Source of the DNA: Deltaproteobacteria bacterium
GTDB lineage: Bacteria > Desulfobacterota > Desulfarculia > Adiutricales > Adiutricaceae
Assembly (NCBI GenBank): GCA_031269135.1
Contig: JAISZP010000190.1
Span: 1-6,147, forward strand
DNA: 6,147 bases
Direction of reading: 5' to 3'
This document shows, one piece after another, positions 1 to 6,147 of the stretch. Numbering within the stretch: the first letter of the stretch is position 1; every line of letters begins with the position of its first letter. Position numbers and translations under genes: made by a program. A model generated the notes under the pieces. It had not been told where the DNA came from. It did not search any database and saw only the letters and a list, made by a program, of their open reading frames with translations.

Positions 1-1767
1 TTTAAATATTTCAAGGACCTTCTTGCCGAAAACAAGCCTCAACTAGTCTTCATCACCTTGGGCGCCAACGACACCCAAGACATCGTCGATGAAGACCGTA
101 AACGCCATATAGTTACCACGCCCTCTTGGAACGAACACTACGGAAACAGGGTCGCTAAGATTTTGGAGATCGCGCGGGAAAGCGACGCCAACGTCTTATG
201 GATCGGCCTTCCCGTAATGGGACAAGAGCCCTACAACACAAGAGCCGCCAACATAAACGCGGTCGCCAGTCAAACTTGCCTGCAGGCCTCGAACTGCCGC
301 TTTTGGGATTCAACCAAATCGCTCACAAATGATAAAGGGGCATATTCCACTTACCTTACAAAAGACGACGGCCAGCACGTAAGGGTCAGAGAAAAAGATT
401 CCATTCATCTCACCAGGGCCGGCGGCGAGATTATGCTCCAGGATTTCCTGGATGGGACTTCCGAGTGGGTCTTATTCACATCCCCGCAAAACGCCGACCA
501 ATTGACCGCGCCCAGCGCCGGTTCGCCTGACGGAAATGAAAACGAACAAGCAATTTTATTAAGCCAAAACCAAACTGACGCAAATATTCATATAGATGGA
601 AATGTTCAGACGAATCAGCCGGACCCGTTCGCCGGCGGTTTGACCGCCGAAGATCTGAACCTGCCGACGGATTCCCCTAACTTGAACTTGCCTCAGGATG
701 CGCTTAGTTTTCCGGTCGCGACGGATTTTCCCGATGCCCAGCAGACGCCGGCCGTAATAGAGCCGCAAAGCGGCGATTCCGAGTTTGACATTCCGCAGAC
801 GCTCCAGTCCCAAACACAAGATCAAACCCAAACACAAACACAAACCCAAGATCAACCACAAACTCAAACTCAAGATCAAACTCGGCAACCCTCCGCCGCC
901 GCTGAAATCACCGAGCAGCAACAACCTGATCAACAACAACAAGACGTAGCCCAAGACTCCATAGCGCAACCTCAAAGCGATAATCCGCCCTTCGCCTTGA
1001 CTGAAACCGTTTTGGTCTCCGCCTCCAGAGGCATAACCCGCTATCTGGCGGCGGCGCCTCCGATTTCGGATGACCCCAATCAGCCTAAACTCCCGGCGGT
1101 GCTTCTCCTTCACGGAGCCGAAGGCGACCAAAACTTCTTTCCCAAAGGCATAGGGACAGATGATTTGACGGCTTTGGCCAGTCAATACGGCATAATTCTC
1201 ATAATGCCCGATGGTCTCCCCTTTGGTTGGTACTTGGATAGTCCCTTGGTGCCTGAAAATCAAGTGGCGTCTTACATAACCCAGGAACTGCTGCCGGACG
1301 TGCTGTCGAGGTTTCAAGTAGACCCCAATCGCTTGGGAATCTTAGGCATCTCCATGGGCGGTCATGGGGCGCTGACGTTGGCGATCAATAATCCAGGCCG
1401 CTTTAAGGCCATCTCCACTTTAAGCGCCGTCATCGACTTGGAAAGCCACCAGACCGAATCCACTTTAGACAAGTATTTAAAGGTGAGCGATCTGTTGGGA
1501 CCTCCGAAAGAAAATTTGGAGCTTTGGCAAAATCATTCGGCTTACTTTTTGACGCGCCAAACGCCACAAGCCTTAAACAACGTAGCTTTGCGGTTAACCA
1601 TCGGTCTTAGCGACAAACTTTGCTTAGCCGAAAACCGCCAGTACAACCGCCTCTTGACTGACTTAGGCATAGAGCACCAGTATCTGGAACAATCCGGAGG
1701 TCACGGTTGGAAGCTATGGAAGCCTGTGTTCCCCGCCAACCTGCAATTTTTCAGTCAACACCTGTAA
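1..1767 (+). CDS. Two-domain hydrolase: DUF459-type SGNH domain fused to an alpha/beta esterase (5'-truncated by window edge)
   Basis: The reading frame is open from base 1, so the true start lies upstream; the TTG at 58 sits inside the conserved GAND motif and is not a credible start. The first ~150 codons resemble DUF459 SGNH hydrolases: block III G-A-N-D at 61-72, a WIGLP segment near 202-216, and the C-terminal catalytic pair D-S-I-H-L-T with Asp at 397 and His at 406. The block I serine (GDS) must lie left of the window. Codons from about 478 to 990 form a Pro/Asp/Gln-rich linker, probably disordered. The C-terminal domain resembles the PF00756 esterase/tributyrin esterase/antigen 85 group: LLLHG (His at 1111), GWYLD near 1225-1239, nucleophile elbow G-I-S-M-G-G with Ser at 1351, Asp at 1612 (GLSDK), and His at 1702 (GGHGW). 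By family knowledge both domains cleave or transfer acyl esters. Substrate and cellular location are not visible, because any signal peptide would be upstream. It precedes the ABC exporter genes by 11 bases. An extracytoplasmic role on envelope acyl groups is inference. Confidence 0.85.
   Translation, partial: FKYFKDLLAENKPQLVFITLGANDTQDIVDEDRKRHIVTTPSWNEHYGNRVAKILEIARESDANVLWIGLPVMGQEPYNTRAANINAVASQTCLQASNCRFWDSTKSLTNDKGAYSTYLTKDDGQHVRVREKDSIHLTRAGGEIMLQDFLDGTSEWVLFTSPQNADQLTAPSAGSPDGNENEQAILLSQNQTDANIHIDGNVQTNQPDPFAGGLTAEDLNLPTDSPNLNLPQDALSFPVATDFPDAQQTPAVIEPQSGDSEFDIPQTLQSQTQDQTQTQTQTQDQPQTQTQDQTRQPSAAAEITEQQQPDQQQQDVAQDSIAQPQSDNPPFALTETVLVSASRGITRYLAAAPPISDDPNQPKLPAVLLLHGAEGDQNFFPKGIGTDDLTALASQYGIILIMPDGLPFGWYLDSPLVPENQVASYITQELLPDVLSRFQVDPNRLGILGISMGGHGALTLAINNPGRFKAISTLSAVIDLESHQTESTLDKYLKVSDLLGPPKENLELWQNHSAYFLTRQTPQALNNVALRLTIGLSDKLCLAENRQYNRLLTDLGIEHQYLEQSGGHGWKLWKPVFPANLQFFSQHL
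811..942 (+). repeat. Gln-rich coding repeat in the interdomain linker
   Basis: Between 811 and 888 almost every second codon is Gln, nearly all CAA, alternating with Thr, Asp or Pro in T-Q and D-Q dipeptides; the motif T-Q-D-Q recurs three times or more. A second run, QQQPDQQQQ, follows at 916-942. The DNA is a degenerate tandem repeat of caa-ac(a/c/t) and caa-gat hexamers. It lies between two well-conserved catalytic domains, so it most likely encodes a flexible spacer. Repeats of this kind can change length by slippage in six-base steps without breaking the frame. Confidence 0.85.
1696..1700 (+). promoter_or_regulatory. Possible Shine-Dalgarno GGAGG inside the end of the hydrolase gene
   Basis: GGAGG lies six bases before TTG at 1707 and fifteen before ATG at 1716, both in the frame of the downstream ABC subunit. 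It could serve an extended start that overlaps the hydrolase gene. However, the same bases encode the Gly-Gly preceding the catalytic His of the esterase (GGHGW), so the match may be forced by protein conservation. The ATG at 1779, which gives the more normal protein start, has no clear Shine-Dalgarno sequence in front of it. Confidence 0.3.
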
Positions 1768-1778
1768 TCCCGCCGTCT

Positions 1779-3551
1779 ATGGGCAACATCGACCTCATAA
1801 AACCTTATTTCCTTAAAAGCGCCCCACTTTTGATTTTGGGTTTTCTCGCTCTAAGTCTTTGCGATTTGGGACAGATGGTTATTCCCAGAATCGTCGGCTA
1901 CATCTTTGATTTATTGGCGAGTTTCGAAAATCGTTCCGCCGAGTTATGGCGCCTCTTAGCCGTAATACTGGGACTCGCGGTTTTCGTCGCCTTGCTTAGA
2001 TATCTTTGGCGCCACCTTATCTACGGTTTTTCCAGGGGTTTGGAAAAAGATCTCCGCCGAAGGCTCGAAGACGGCTTTTTAGGCCGCTCCCTTAGCTGGC
2101 ACCAGCGACAATCCACCGGCGACATGATGGCTTTGGCCACCAACGATATCGAGTCGGTGCGAATCGCCGTGGGTTTCGGCTTGGTCAGCTTGGTCGACGC
2201 CATGGTGCTGGGGATAACCGCCGTCAGCTTTATGGTTTCGATCGATCTGACGCTGAGCTTATGGGCCTTTTTGCCCATGCCGCTGATCACCGTTTTGACG
2301 GCGCTTTTCGGCAAGTCCATCTACCGCCGCATGTTGGAGACCCAGGACATATTCGGGCGCTTGACGGAGATCGTCAGAGAGCAGTTAAGCGGCTTTAAAG
2401 TGATTCGGGCCATGGCCTTGGAGAGTTTGGCCCAGGCTGAAGTCTCCAAAGTCGGCACGATATATCTGAAGAAAAACGTGCAAATGGCCATCGTCATCGG
2501 CTGCTTTTTTCCTCTTATGGCCATGTTCACAAACCTCGCGGTCGCTCTTGCCCTCTACATCGGAGGAAAGGCGACCATCCTGGGTTCCATAAGCCCGGGA
2601 GACTTCGTGGCCTTCATCACCTACCTCACTCTCCTTTCGTGGCCTATGCTGGCTTTAGGCATGACGTTCGGACTCATACAAGAAGGCTTGGCCTCGCTCA
2701 ACCGCTTGTCGAGAGTCTTAAAAGCCCAAGAGCCGCAGCATCATCCCAAGACGGCCGATTTTCCCGATCCTCAAGACGGCTTTGAAATCCGTTTCGAAAA
2801 GGTCTCTTTCCAATACCCCGCCAGAGACGAACCGGTCTTCGCCGATTTAGACCTGACTCTCGCCGAAGGCGCCATAACCGCCGTCGCCGGACCGACAGGC
2901 TGCGGCAAGAGCACTCTCGCCGCTTTAATTCCCGCTCTGCTCGAACCTACGAAAGGGACGATTCTGGTCAACGGCGTCCCAACCACCAAGTGGCCTTTAG
3001 ACCGATTAAGAGGGCTATTCGGCTACGTGCCGCAGGATGGACACATCTTTACCGGCACCATGCGCCAAAACCTCTCTTTTGGGCGTTTTGGAGCGACTGA
3101 CGAAGAGATCGAAAAGGCGGCTCAAATCAGCGCTCTACCCATAGACCTAAACGTCTTTCCGCAGGGACTGGACACTCTAATCGGGGAAAGAGGACTTACT
3201 CTATCGGGAGGACAACGTCAGCGTTTGGCTCTGGCTAGAGCCATTCTTTTAGACCCGCCTTTTCTCATCCTCGACGACACGCTCTCGGCGGTGGACGCCG
3301 AGGTGGAAGAAATCATCCTATCGAGGCTTGTGCCGCTGAGGCGAGGCCGAGGCACGCTGATAATAAGCCACCGAGTCACCAGCTTGTCGAAGGCTGCAAA
3401 CGTCGCCGTGTTGGAAAACGGAAGAATCTCGGAAACAGGACTCTTTGAAGAACTGATCAAATCCGACGGCTACCTCTCCCGCATCGCCGCCTTGGCCCGC
3501 CTTGGAGCCGAGGGTTACGGCTTGCGGCGAGGCTGGGCGAGAATCAACTAA
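1779..3551 (+). CDS. Heterodimeric ABC exporter subunit, MdlA-like, with degenerate ATP site
   Basis: From ATG 1779 this is a 590-residue half transporter, the normal size for MdlA-type subunits. Six hydrophobic segments can be placed at about residues 15-36, 57-75, 132-153, 156-175, 236-262 and 272-299 (type I exporter transmembrane domain). The ATPase domain follows: A-loop region FQYP near 344-347, Walker A GPTGCGKST 371-379, Q-loop Gln419, signature LSGGQ 475-479, Walker B FLILDD with Asp499-Asp500, SAVD D-loop, and switch His531 in SHR. The usual catalytic Glu after Walker B is Asp500, as in degenerate-site subunits of heterodimeric exporters (MdlA, TM287 type). The middle of the transmembrane domain (TGDMMALATNDIESVR) also reads like MdlA. 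It acts in the inner membrane with the next gene product; the substrate is unknown (lipid, drug or peptide are all possible). The frame extends upstream to ATG 1716 or TTG 1707, which would add 21 or 24 atypical residues. I chose 1779 because MGNIDLIKPY leads straight into the usual N-terminal helix. Confidence 0.9.
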   Translation: MGNIDLIKPYFLKSAPLLILGFLALSLCDLGQMVIPRIVGYIFDLLASFENRSAELWRLLAVILGLAVFVALLRYLWRHLIYGFSRGLEKDLRRRLEDGFLGRSLSWHQRQSTGDMMALATNDIESVRIAVGFGLVSLVDAMVLGITAVSFMVSIDLTLSLWAFLPMPLITVLTALFGKSIYRRMLETQDIFGRLTEIVREQLSGFKVIRAMALESLAQAEVSKVGTIYLKKNVQMAIVIGCFFPLMAMFTNLAVALALYIGGKATILGSISPGDFVAFITYLTLLSWPMLALGMTFGLIQEGLASLNRLSRVLKAQEPQHHPKTADFPDPQDGFEIRFEKVSFQYPARDEPVFADLDLTLAEGAITAVAGPTGCGKSTLAALIPALLEPTKGTILVNGVPTTKWPLDRLRGLFGYVPQDGHIFTGTMRQNLSFGRFGATDEEIEKAAQISALPIDLNVFPQGLDTLIGERGLTLSGGQRQRLALARAILLDPPFLILDDTLSAVDAEVEEIILSRLVPLRRGRGTLIISHRVTSLSKAANVAVLENGRISETGLFEELIKSDGYLSRIAALARLGAEGYGLRRGWARIN

Positions 3552-5668
3552 TGCCGTCTAAGAAACCCCCATCAGGCGACGACGCCAGGCCGTTCACCAG
3601 AAACGATCTCCGTCTTTTGGCGCATTTATGGCCGCTGCTGAGGCCTCTGAAAAAGTACCTGGTTTACGGCATCTTGATGATCACCTCCTCGGCAATCATC
3701 AGTTTGGCGCTCCCGTATCTGACTAAAATCGCGATCGACCGATATATCCTCCCCTTAGGCGACGTCTTGAACCTCTCTCCCGAACTCGCCGCTTCCCATA
3801 CAGCCCGCTTGAAAGCTGATATGTTCATCGAACTTGGGGACGGCAAGACCTTTCTCGCCGCCGAGTTCACGCAGCTGTTGGACGAAAGAGAAAAGCGGGA
3901 GCTTCTTCAAAAAGGACTTCTGGAGCCGGAAAAATACTACCTTGCAACCGTGGGGCAAGAACTCGATCAAAAAGACGCCCAAAAACTCTTTGCGACTCTT
4001 GAAGGCTCGCGACTCTTTTCCGGCCATATCGTCATTTCGGAAGAAAGCCTCAAAGACGTACCGTCAACCATTCTAAAAACCATGCGCCAAAGCGACATCG
4101 TAGGTTTAGGAAAGCTGGCTTTGGCGTTTTCCATCTTGATGGTCTTCGGATACTGCTTCGACTTGGGTCAGCGCTACTTCATGGAGGTCGGCTCTCAGAA
4201 GCTGGGCTACAACATCCGTGAAGCGCTGCTGTCTCATTTATTCACTCTAAGTCAAAGTTTTTTCGATCGCCAAGAGAGCGGACGGCTTACGTCGAGGCTG
4301 ACCTCGGACATCAACAACATCAACGCCTTGGTGAAATCCACGGCCGGCTCTTTTTTCAGCGATTTGCTGAGCTTGGTGGGCGTCATGATCATAATGTTCG
4401 GCTTGTCTCCAAAATTGGCCGTCACCGCCTTGATACTGACCCCGCTCGCCGCCATCATTTCCTACCATTTCAGCAAAATCGCAAGAACCCTCCAAAGAGA
4501 TCTCAGAGCGAAACTCGCCGCCATAAACCAAGCTTTCAGCGAATCGATGATCGGCATAGCCGTCATCCAAGCTTTCAGAAGGGAAAAGCTGACGGCCGAG
4601 GAATTTTCGAAGCTCAACGAGGCGAACTTCCAAACCGGCTACCAACAGGTCCACTCGGTAGCCATATTTCTTCCGCTGATCGATCTTTGCGCTTCGGTGG
4701 TCTTAGCTCTAATTCTCTGGGTCGGGGGAATCGGCGTTTTCGACAATACCGTAAGCTTAGGCGTCTTAGCCGCCTTCGTCGGTTATACCGCCCGCTTTTT
4801 CAATCCCATAAAGGATCTGGCGGAAAAAGTGAACACCTTCCAAAGCGCCTTCGCCTCATTGGAACGCATAGTGGAACTGATGAACCTCAGCGACGTCACC
4901 CCGCCGCCGAAAAATCCTCTGTCGCCTCCTAAACCCGGCGGGGCGTTCGAATTTAAAGGGGTATCTTTCAAATACGGGACGGATATGCCCATCGTCTTAA
5001 ACGACGTCAGCTTCAAAGTGGCTAGGGGAGAATCGGTGGCCTTGGTGGGGGCGACGGGGAGCGGAAAATCAAGCGTGATAAATCTTATGCTTCGCTTCTA
5101 TGACCCGACAAGCGGCTCAATCGCCTTTGACGGAGTCGATTTAAGAGATCTCGATCTTAGACGACAGAGAAAGCGCATCGGATTAGTCACTCAAGACGTC
5201 TACCTCTACTCGGCTTCCGTTATGGACAATCTAAGACTTGGGCGCCAAGATCTTTCCGAAAATCAAGTCTTGGAAGCCTCAAAAGCGGTCGGCGCCGACG
5301 ACTTCATCCAAAAGCTCCCTTTGGGCTATCAAGAACTTTTAGGTCCTTCAGGCAGAGGGTTGTCGGCCGGGCAAAGACAACTCATAGCCTGCGCCAGGGC
5401 CTTGATAGAAGCCCCTGAACTTGTCATTCTCGACGAAGCGACCGCCTTCGTCGATTCCGAAACTGAACTGCTGATCGAAAACGCCATGAAGACGATCTTC
5501 AAGCAAAGGACATCGGTGGTCATCGCCCACCGCCTTTCCACCATCAGGCGAGTCGACCGCATCATGGTCATGAATCAAGGCCGGATAATCGAAAGCGGAA
5601 GCCACAGCGAACTAATGAAACAAAAAGGCATTTACTACCATCTGGCCACCCTGCAAGGACAGCTGTAA
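3551..5668 (+). CDS. Heterodimeric ABC exporter subunit, MdlB-like, with catalytic Glu and enlarged first external loop
   Basis: This is a 705-residue half ABC exporter, about 100 residues longer than typical MdlB/TM288-type subunits. Hydrophobic segments are seen near residues 36-56, 186-207, 267-285 and 288-306, with two more around 365-420. The gap between the first and second is occupied by an unusual charged insertion (about 70-180). ATPase motifs: Walker A GATGSGKSS 500-508, Q-loop Gln548, signature LSAGQ 604-608 (second Gly replaced by Ala), Walker B LVILDE with catalytic Glu629, and switch His660 in AHRLS. The complementary defects (LSAGQ here, Asp-Asp in the partner) fall in the same composite ATP site if the domains pair head to tail, leaving the other site fully canonical. 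The ATG shares its A with the TAA stop of the upstream subunit (TAATG), which suggests translational coupling and equal production. It is an inner-membrane exporter half whose cargo cannot be told from the sequence. Confidence 0.93.
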   Translation: MPSKKPPSGDDARPFTRNDLRLLAHLWPLLRPLKKYLVYGILMITSSAIISLALPYLTKIAIDRYILPLGDVLNLSPELAASHTARLKADMFIELGDGKTFLAAEFTQLLDEREKRELLQKGLLEPEKYYLATVGQELDQKDAQKLFATLEGSRLFSGHIVISEESLKDVPSTILKTMRQSDIVGLGKLALAFSILMVFGYCFDLGQRYFMEVGSQKLGYNIREALLSHLFTLSQSFFDRQESGRLTSRLTSDINNINALVKSTAGSFFSDLLSLVGVMIIMFGLSPKLAVTALILTPLAAIISYHFSKIARTLQRDLRAKLAAINQAFSESMIGIAVIQAFRREKLTAEEFSKLNEANFQTGYQQVHSVAIFLPLIDLCASVVLALILWVGGIGVFDNTVSLGVLAAFVGYTARFFNPIKDLAEKVNTFQSAFASLERIVELMNLSDVTPPPKNPLSPPKPGGAFEFKGVSFKYGTDMPIVLNDVSFKVARGESVALVGATGSGKSSVINLMLRFYDPTSGSIAFDGVDLRDLDLRRQRKRIGLVTQDVYLYSASVMDNLRLGRQDLSENQVLEASKAVGADDFIQKLPLGYQELLGPSGRGLSAGQRQLIACARALIEAPELVILDEATAFVDSETELLIENAMKTIFKQRTSVVIAHRLSTIRRVDRIMVMNQGRIIESGSHSELMKQKGIYYHLATLQGQL
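3758..4090 (+). other. Segment coding for an extra extracytoplasmic domain in the MdlB-like subunit
   Basis: Residues about 70-180 lie between the first hydrophobic segment (36-56) and the second (186-207). In type I exporters this is the first external loop, usually only a few tens of residues. Here it is about 110 residues long, rich in Lys, Glu, Asp and Leu, has no Cys, and looks mostly helical (for example DEREKRELLQKGLLEPEKYY at 111-130). The topology of the fold places it on the periplasmic side. I do not recognise the domain. Base composition and codon style match the flanks, so it does not look like a recent insertion. Confidence 0.7.
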
Positions 5669-5680
5669 AAGCTTGAGGCG

Positions 5681-5716
5681 CCCGCCCAGAGAATAAACCC
5701 CGCCCAGAGAGTAAAC
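5681..5716 (+). repeat. 18-bp tandem duplication upstream of the DUF721 gene
   Basis: Bases 5681-5698 (cccgcccagagaataaac) and 5699-5716 (cccgcccagagagtaaac) are head-to-tail copies that differ at one position only (A5693 versus G5711). Together they fill most of the 49-base gap between the exporter stop codon and the next ATG at 5718. The second copy contains the only Shine-Dalgarno-like purine run before that ATG. The first copy is followed by cc and no start codon. Confidence 0.9.
5707..5711 (+). promoter_or_regulatory. Weak ribosome-binding site (GAGAG) for the DUF721 gene
   Basis: GAGAG ends six bases before ATG 5718, an acceptable spacing for a partial Shine-Dalgarno sequence. It lies in the second copy of the 18-bp duplication; the first copy has GAGAA at the same place. 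It supports ATG 5718 as the start but is weak on its own. Confidence 0.4.
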
Positions 5717-5717
5717 A

Positions 5718-6041
5718 ATGACCCAGCAACAACCACGCCGCCGGTATAATAACGCCCGATCCATCGAAGAGATCATGCGCAACTCCCAAAAAAACGGTTT
5801 TATGCATTTTCTTTCCAATCGAGCCAGACTCAATAAAATCTGGGAACAAGTGGTCGGCGCGGATATAGCCAAAAAAACCGCCATCATCTCTTTTGAAGTA
5901 GGACGCCTTGAAGTGAGCGTCAAGGGACCCGCTTACTTGGAAAGGTACCAATACTATAAAAAAGAGTGGAAAAAAAGATTAAACATTGAATTTGGGGACG
6001 ATATCGTAGATGAGATAATTTTAATCGTAGGACAAAAGTGA
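5718..6041 (+). CDS. DUF721/DciA-family protein
   Basis: This is a complete 107-residue protein. It shows the DUF721 pattern: a basic N-terminus (PRRRYNNARS), a helix with the hallmark W-E-Q-V-V-G at residues 42-47 followed by A-D-I-A-K-K-T, a strand pair F-E-V-G-R-L-E-V-S-V at 59-68, an aromatic/basic helix (PAYLERYQYYKKEWKKRL, 71-88), and a closing segment DDIVDEIILIVG. DUF721 includes DciA, the ancestral loader/partner of the replicative helicase DnaB in bacteria lacking DnaC or DnaI. A DNA-replication role is therefore plausible from the family but is not proven for this short member. It lies 49 bases behind the exporter gene on the same strand, with the 18-bp duplication between them. 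Three A7 tracts (5788-5794, 5871-5877, 5970-5976) make it visibly more A-rich than the exporter genes. A DUF721 protein of unrelated, DciA-independent function remains possible. Confidence 0.82.
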   Translation: MTQQQPRRRYNNARSIEEIMRNSQKNGFMHFLSNRARLNKIWEQVVGADIAKKTAIISFEVGRLEVSVKGPAYLERYQYYKKEWKKRLNIEFGDDIVDEIILIVGQK

Positions 6042-6107
6042 GTCCAACAAAGCATGATGGCTAACTGCCCGCCGACAAGCAGGCCGGGGCTTCCGTCCAG
6101 TTCACCA

Positions 6108-6147
6108 GACTAAGACGGTTAATAAGAATAAGCCGGTTCATAAGACT
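6108..6147. repeat. Imperfect 18-bp tandem repeat running off the right edge
   Basis: Bases 6108-6125 (gactaagacggttaataa) and 6126-6143 (gaataagccggttcataa) match at 15 of 18 positions, and the last four bases, 6144-6147 (gact), restart the first copy. A weaker earlier copy of the inner part may lie at 6098-6107 (cagttcacca against cggttcataa, 7 of 10). The rest of 6042-6147 holds no recognisable gene, promoter or terminator. Whether this is a non-coding array or hexapeptide-coding DNA of a gene beyond the edge cannot be decided here. Confidence 0.6.

Noticed and set aside
58..60. TTG at 58 as the start of the hydrolase gene
   Set aside because: The frame is open to base 1, and the TTG falls directly before the conserved GAND motif in the middle of an SGNH domain. 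The gene therefore starts upstream of the window.
559..1317. Long open frame on the minus strand (252 codons) opposite the hydrolase gene
   Set aside because: It is antisense to two recognised domains and to the Gln-repeat DNA, whose complement yields Leu-rich low complexity. It has no recognisable protein pattern.
3834..4076. Plus-strand open frame of 80 codons in the region of the exporter insertion
   Set aside because: It lies wholly inside the MdlB-like gene in another frame and has no ribosome-binding site or family resemblance. The main frame reads continuously through it.
5568..5951. Minus-strand open frame (127 codons) spanning the end of the exporter gene and the DUF721 gene
   Set aside because: It overlaps two well-supported genes on the other strand and resembles no known family. 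Its repeated V-Y-S-L-G-G is simply the 18-bp duplication read backwards in a neighbouring frame (5612-5923).
6065..6092. GC-rich segment after the DUF721 stop as a rho-independent terminator
   Set aside because: Only a short, bulged pairing between gccc and gggc can be drawn, and no T-tract follows it.
6061..6141. Minus-strand 26-codon open frame beginning M-N-R-L-I-L-I
   Set aside because: It is too short, has no visible ribosome-binding site in the window, and its pattern is produced by the 18-bp repeat. It could be the tail of a leftward gene beyond the edge, which cannot be judged here.

Overview
The window reads almost entirely left to right and carries four co-oriented genes packed like an operon. 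The base composition looks close to balanced. The gene content is bacterial and most likely Gram-negative: a two-gene MdlA/MdlB-type ABC exporter, a DUF459-type SGNH hydrolase and a DUF721/DciA protein. Some features fit an anaerobic Desulfobacterota/Deltaproteobacteria-like host. That placement is an impression from protein style, not a demonstration.

Layout. (1) 1-1767: the 3' part of a gene that enters from the left. It encodes the end of a DUF459 SGNH-hydrolase domain, a long Pro/Asp/Gln linker with a Gln-repeat core, and a C-terminal alpha/beta-hydrolase esterase domain with a visible Ser-Asp-His triad. (2) 1779-3551 and 3551-5668: two half-size ABC exporters (transmembrane domain plus ATPase domain) that overlap by one base at TAATG. 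The first has an Asp-Asp Walker B and a canonical LSGGQ. The second has the catalytic Walker B Glu and a deviant LSAGQ. This complementary pattern marks a heterodimeric exporter with one degenerate and one competent ATP site. The second subunit also has about 110 extra residues in its first extracytoplasmic loop. (3) 5669-5717: a 49-base gap largely made of an 18-bp tandem duplication. (4) 5718-6041: a small DUF721/DciA-like protein. (5) 6042-6147: no gene recognised; its last 40 bases show another imperfect 18-bp periodicity that runs off the window.

How the genes may work together. The hydrolase and the exporter are close enough to be co-transcribed. An envelope role, with the exporter moving a lipid-like or amphipathic substrate and the two-domain hydrolase modifying acyl groups outside the membrane, is a reasonable inference but is not shown by the sequence. 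The DUF721 protein belongs to a helicase-loader/nucleic-acid-binding family and is probably only a neighbour. No RNA gene, CRISPR array, insertion sequence, convincing promoter or rho-independent terminator was seen. There is no gene-free stretch longer than 300 bases.
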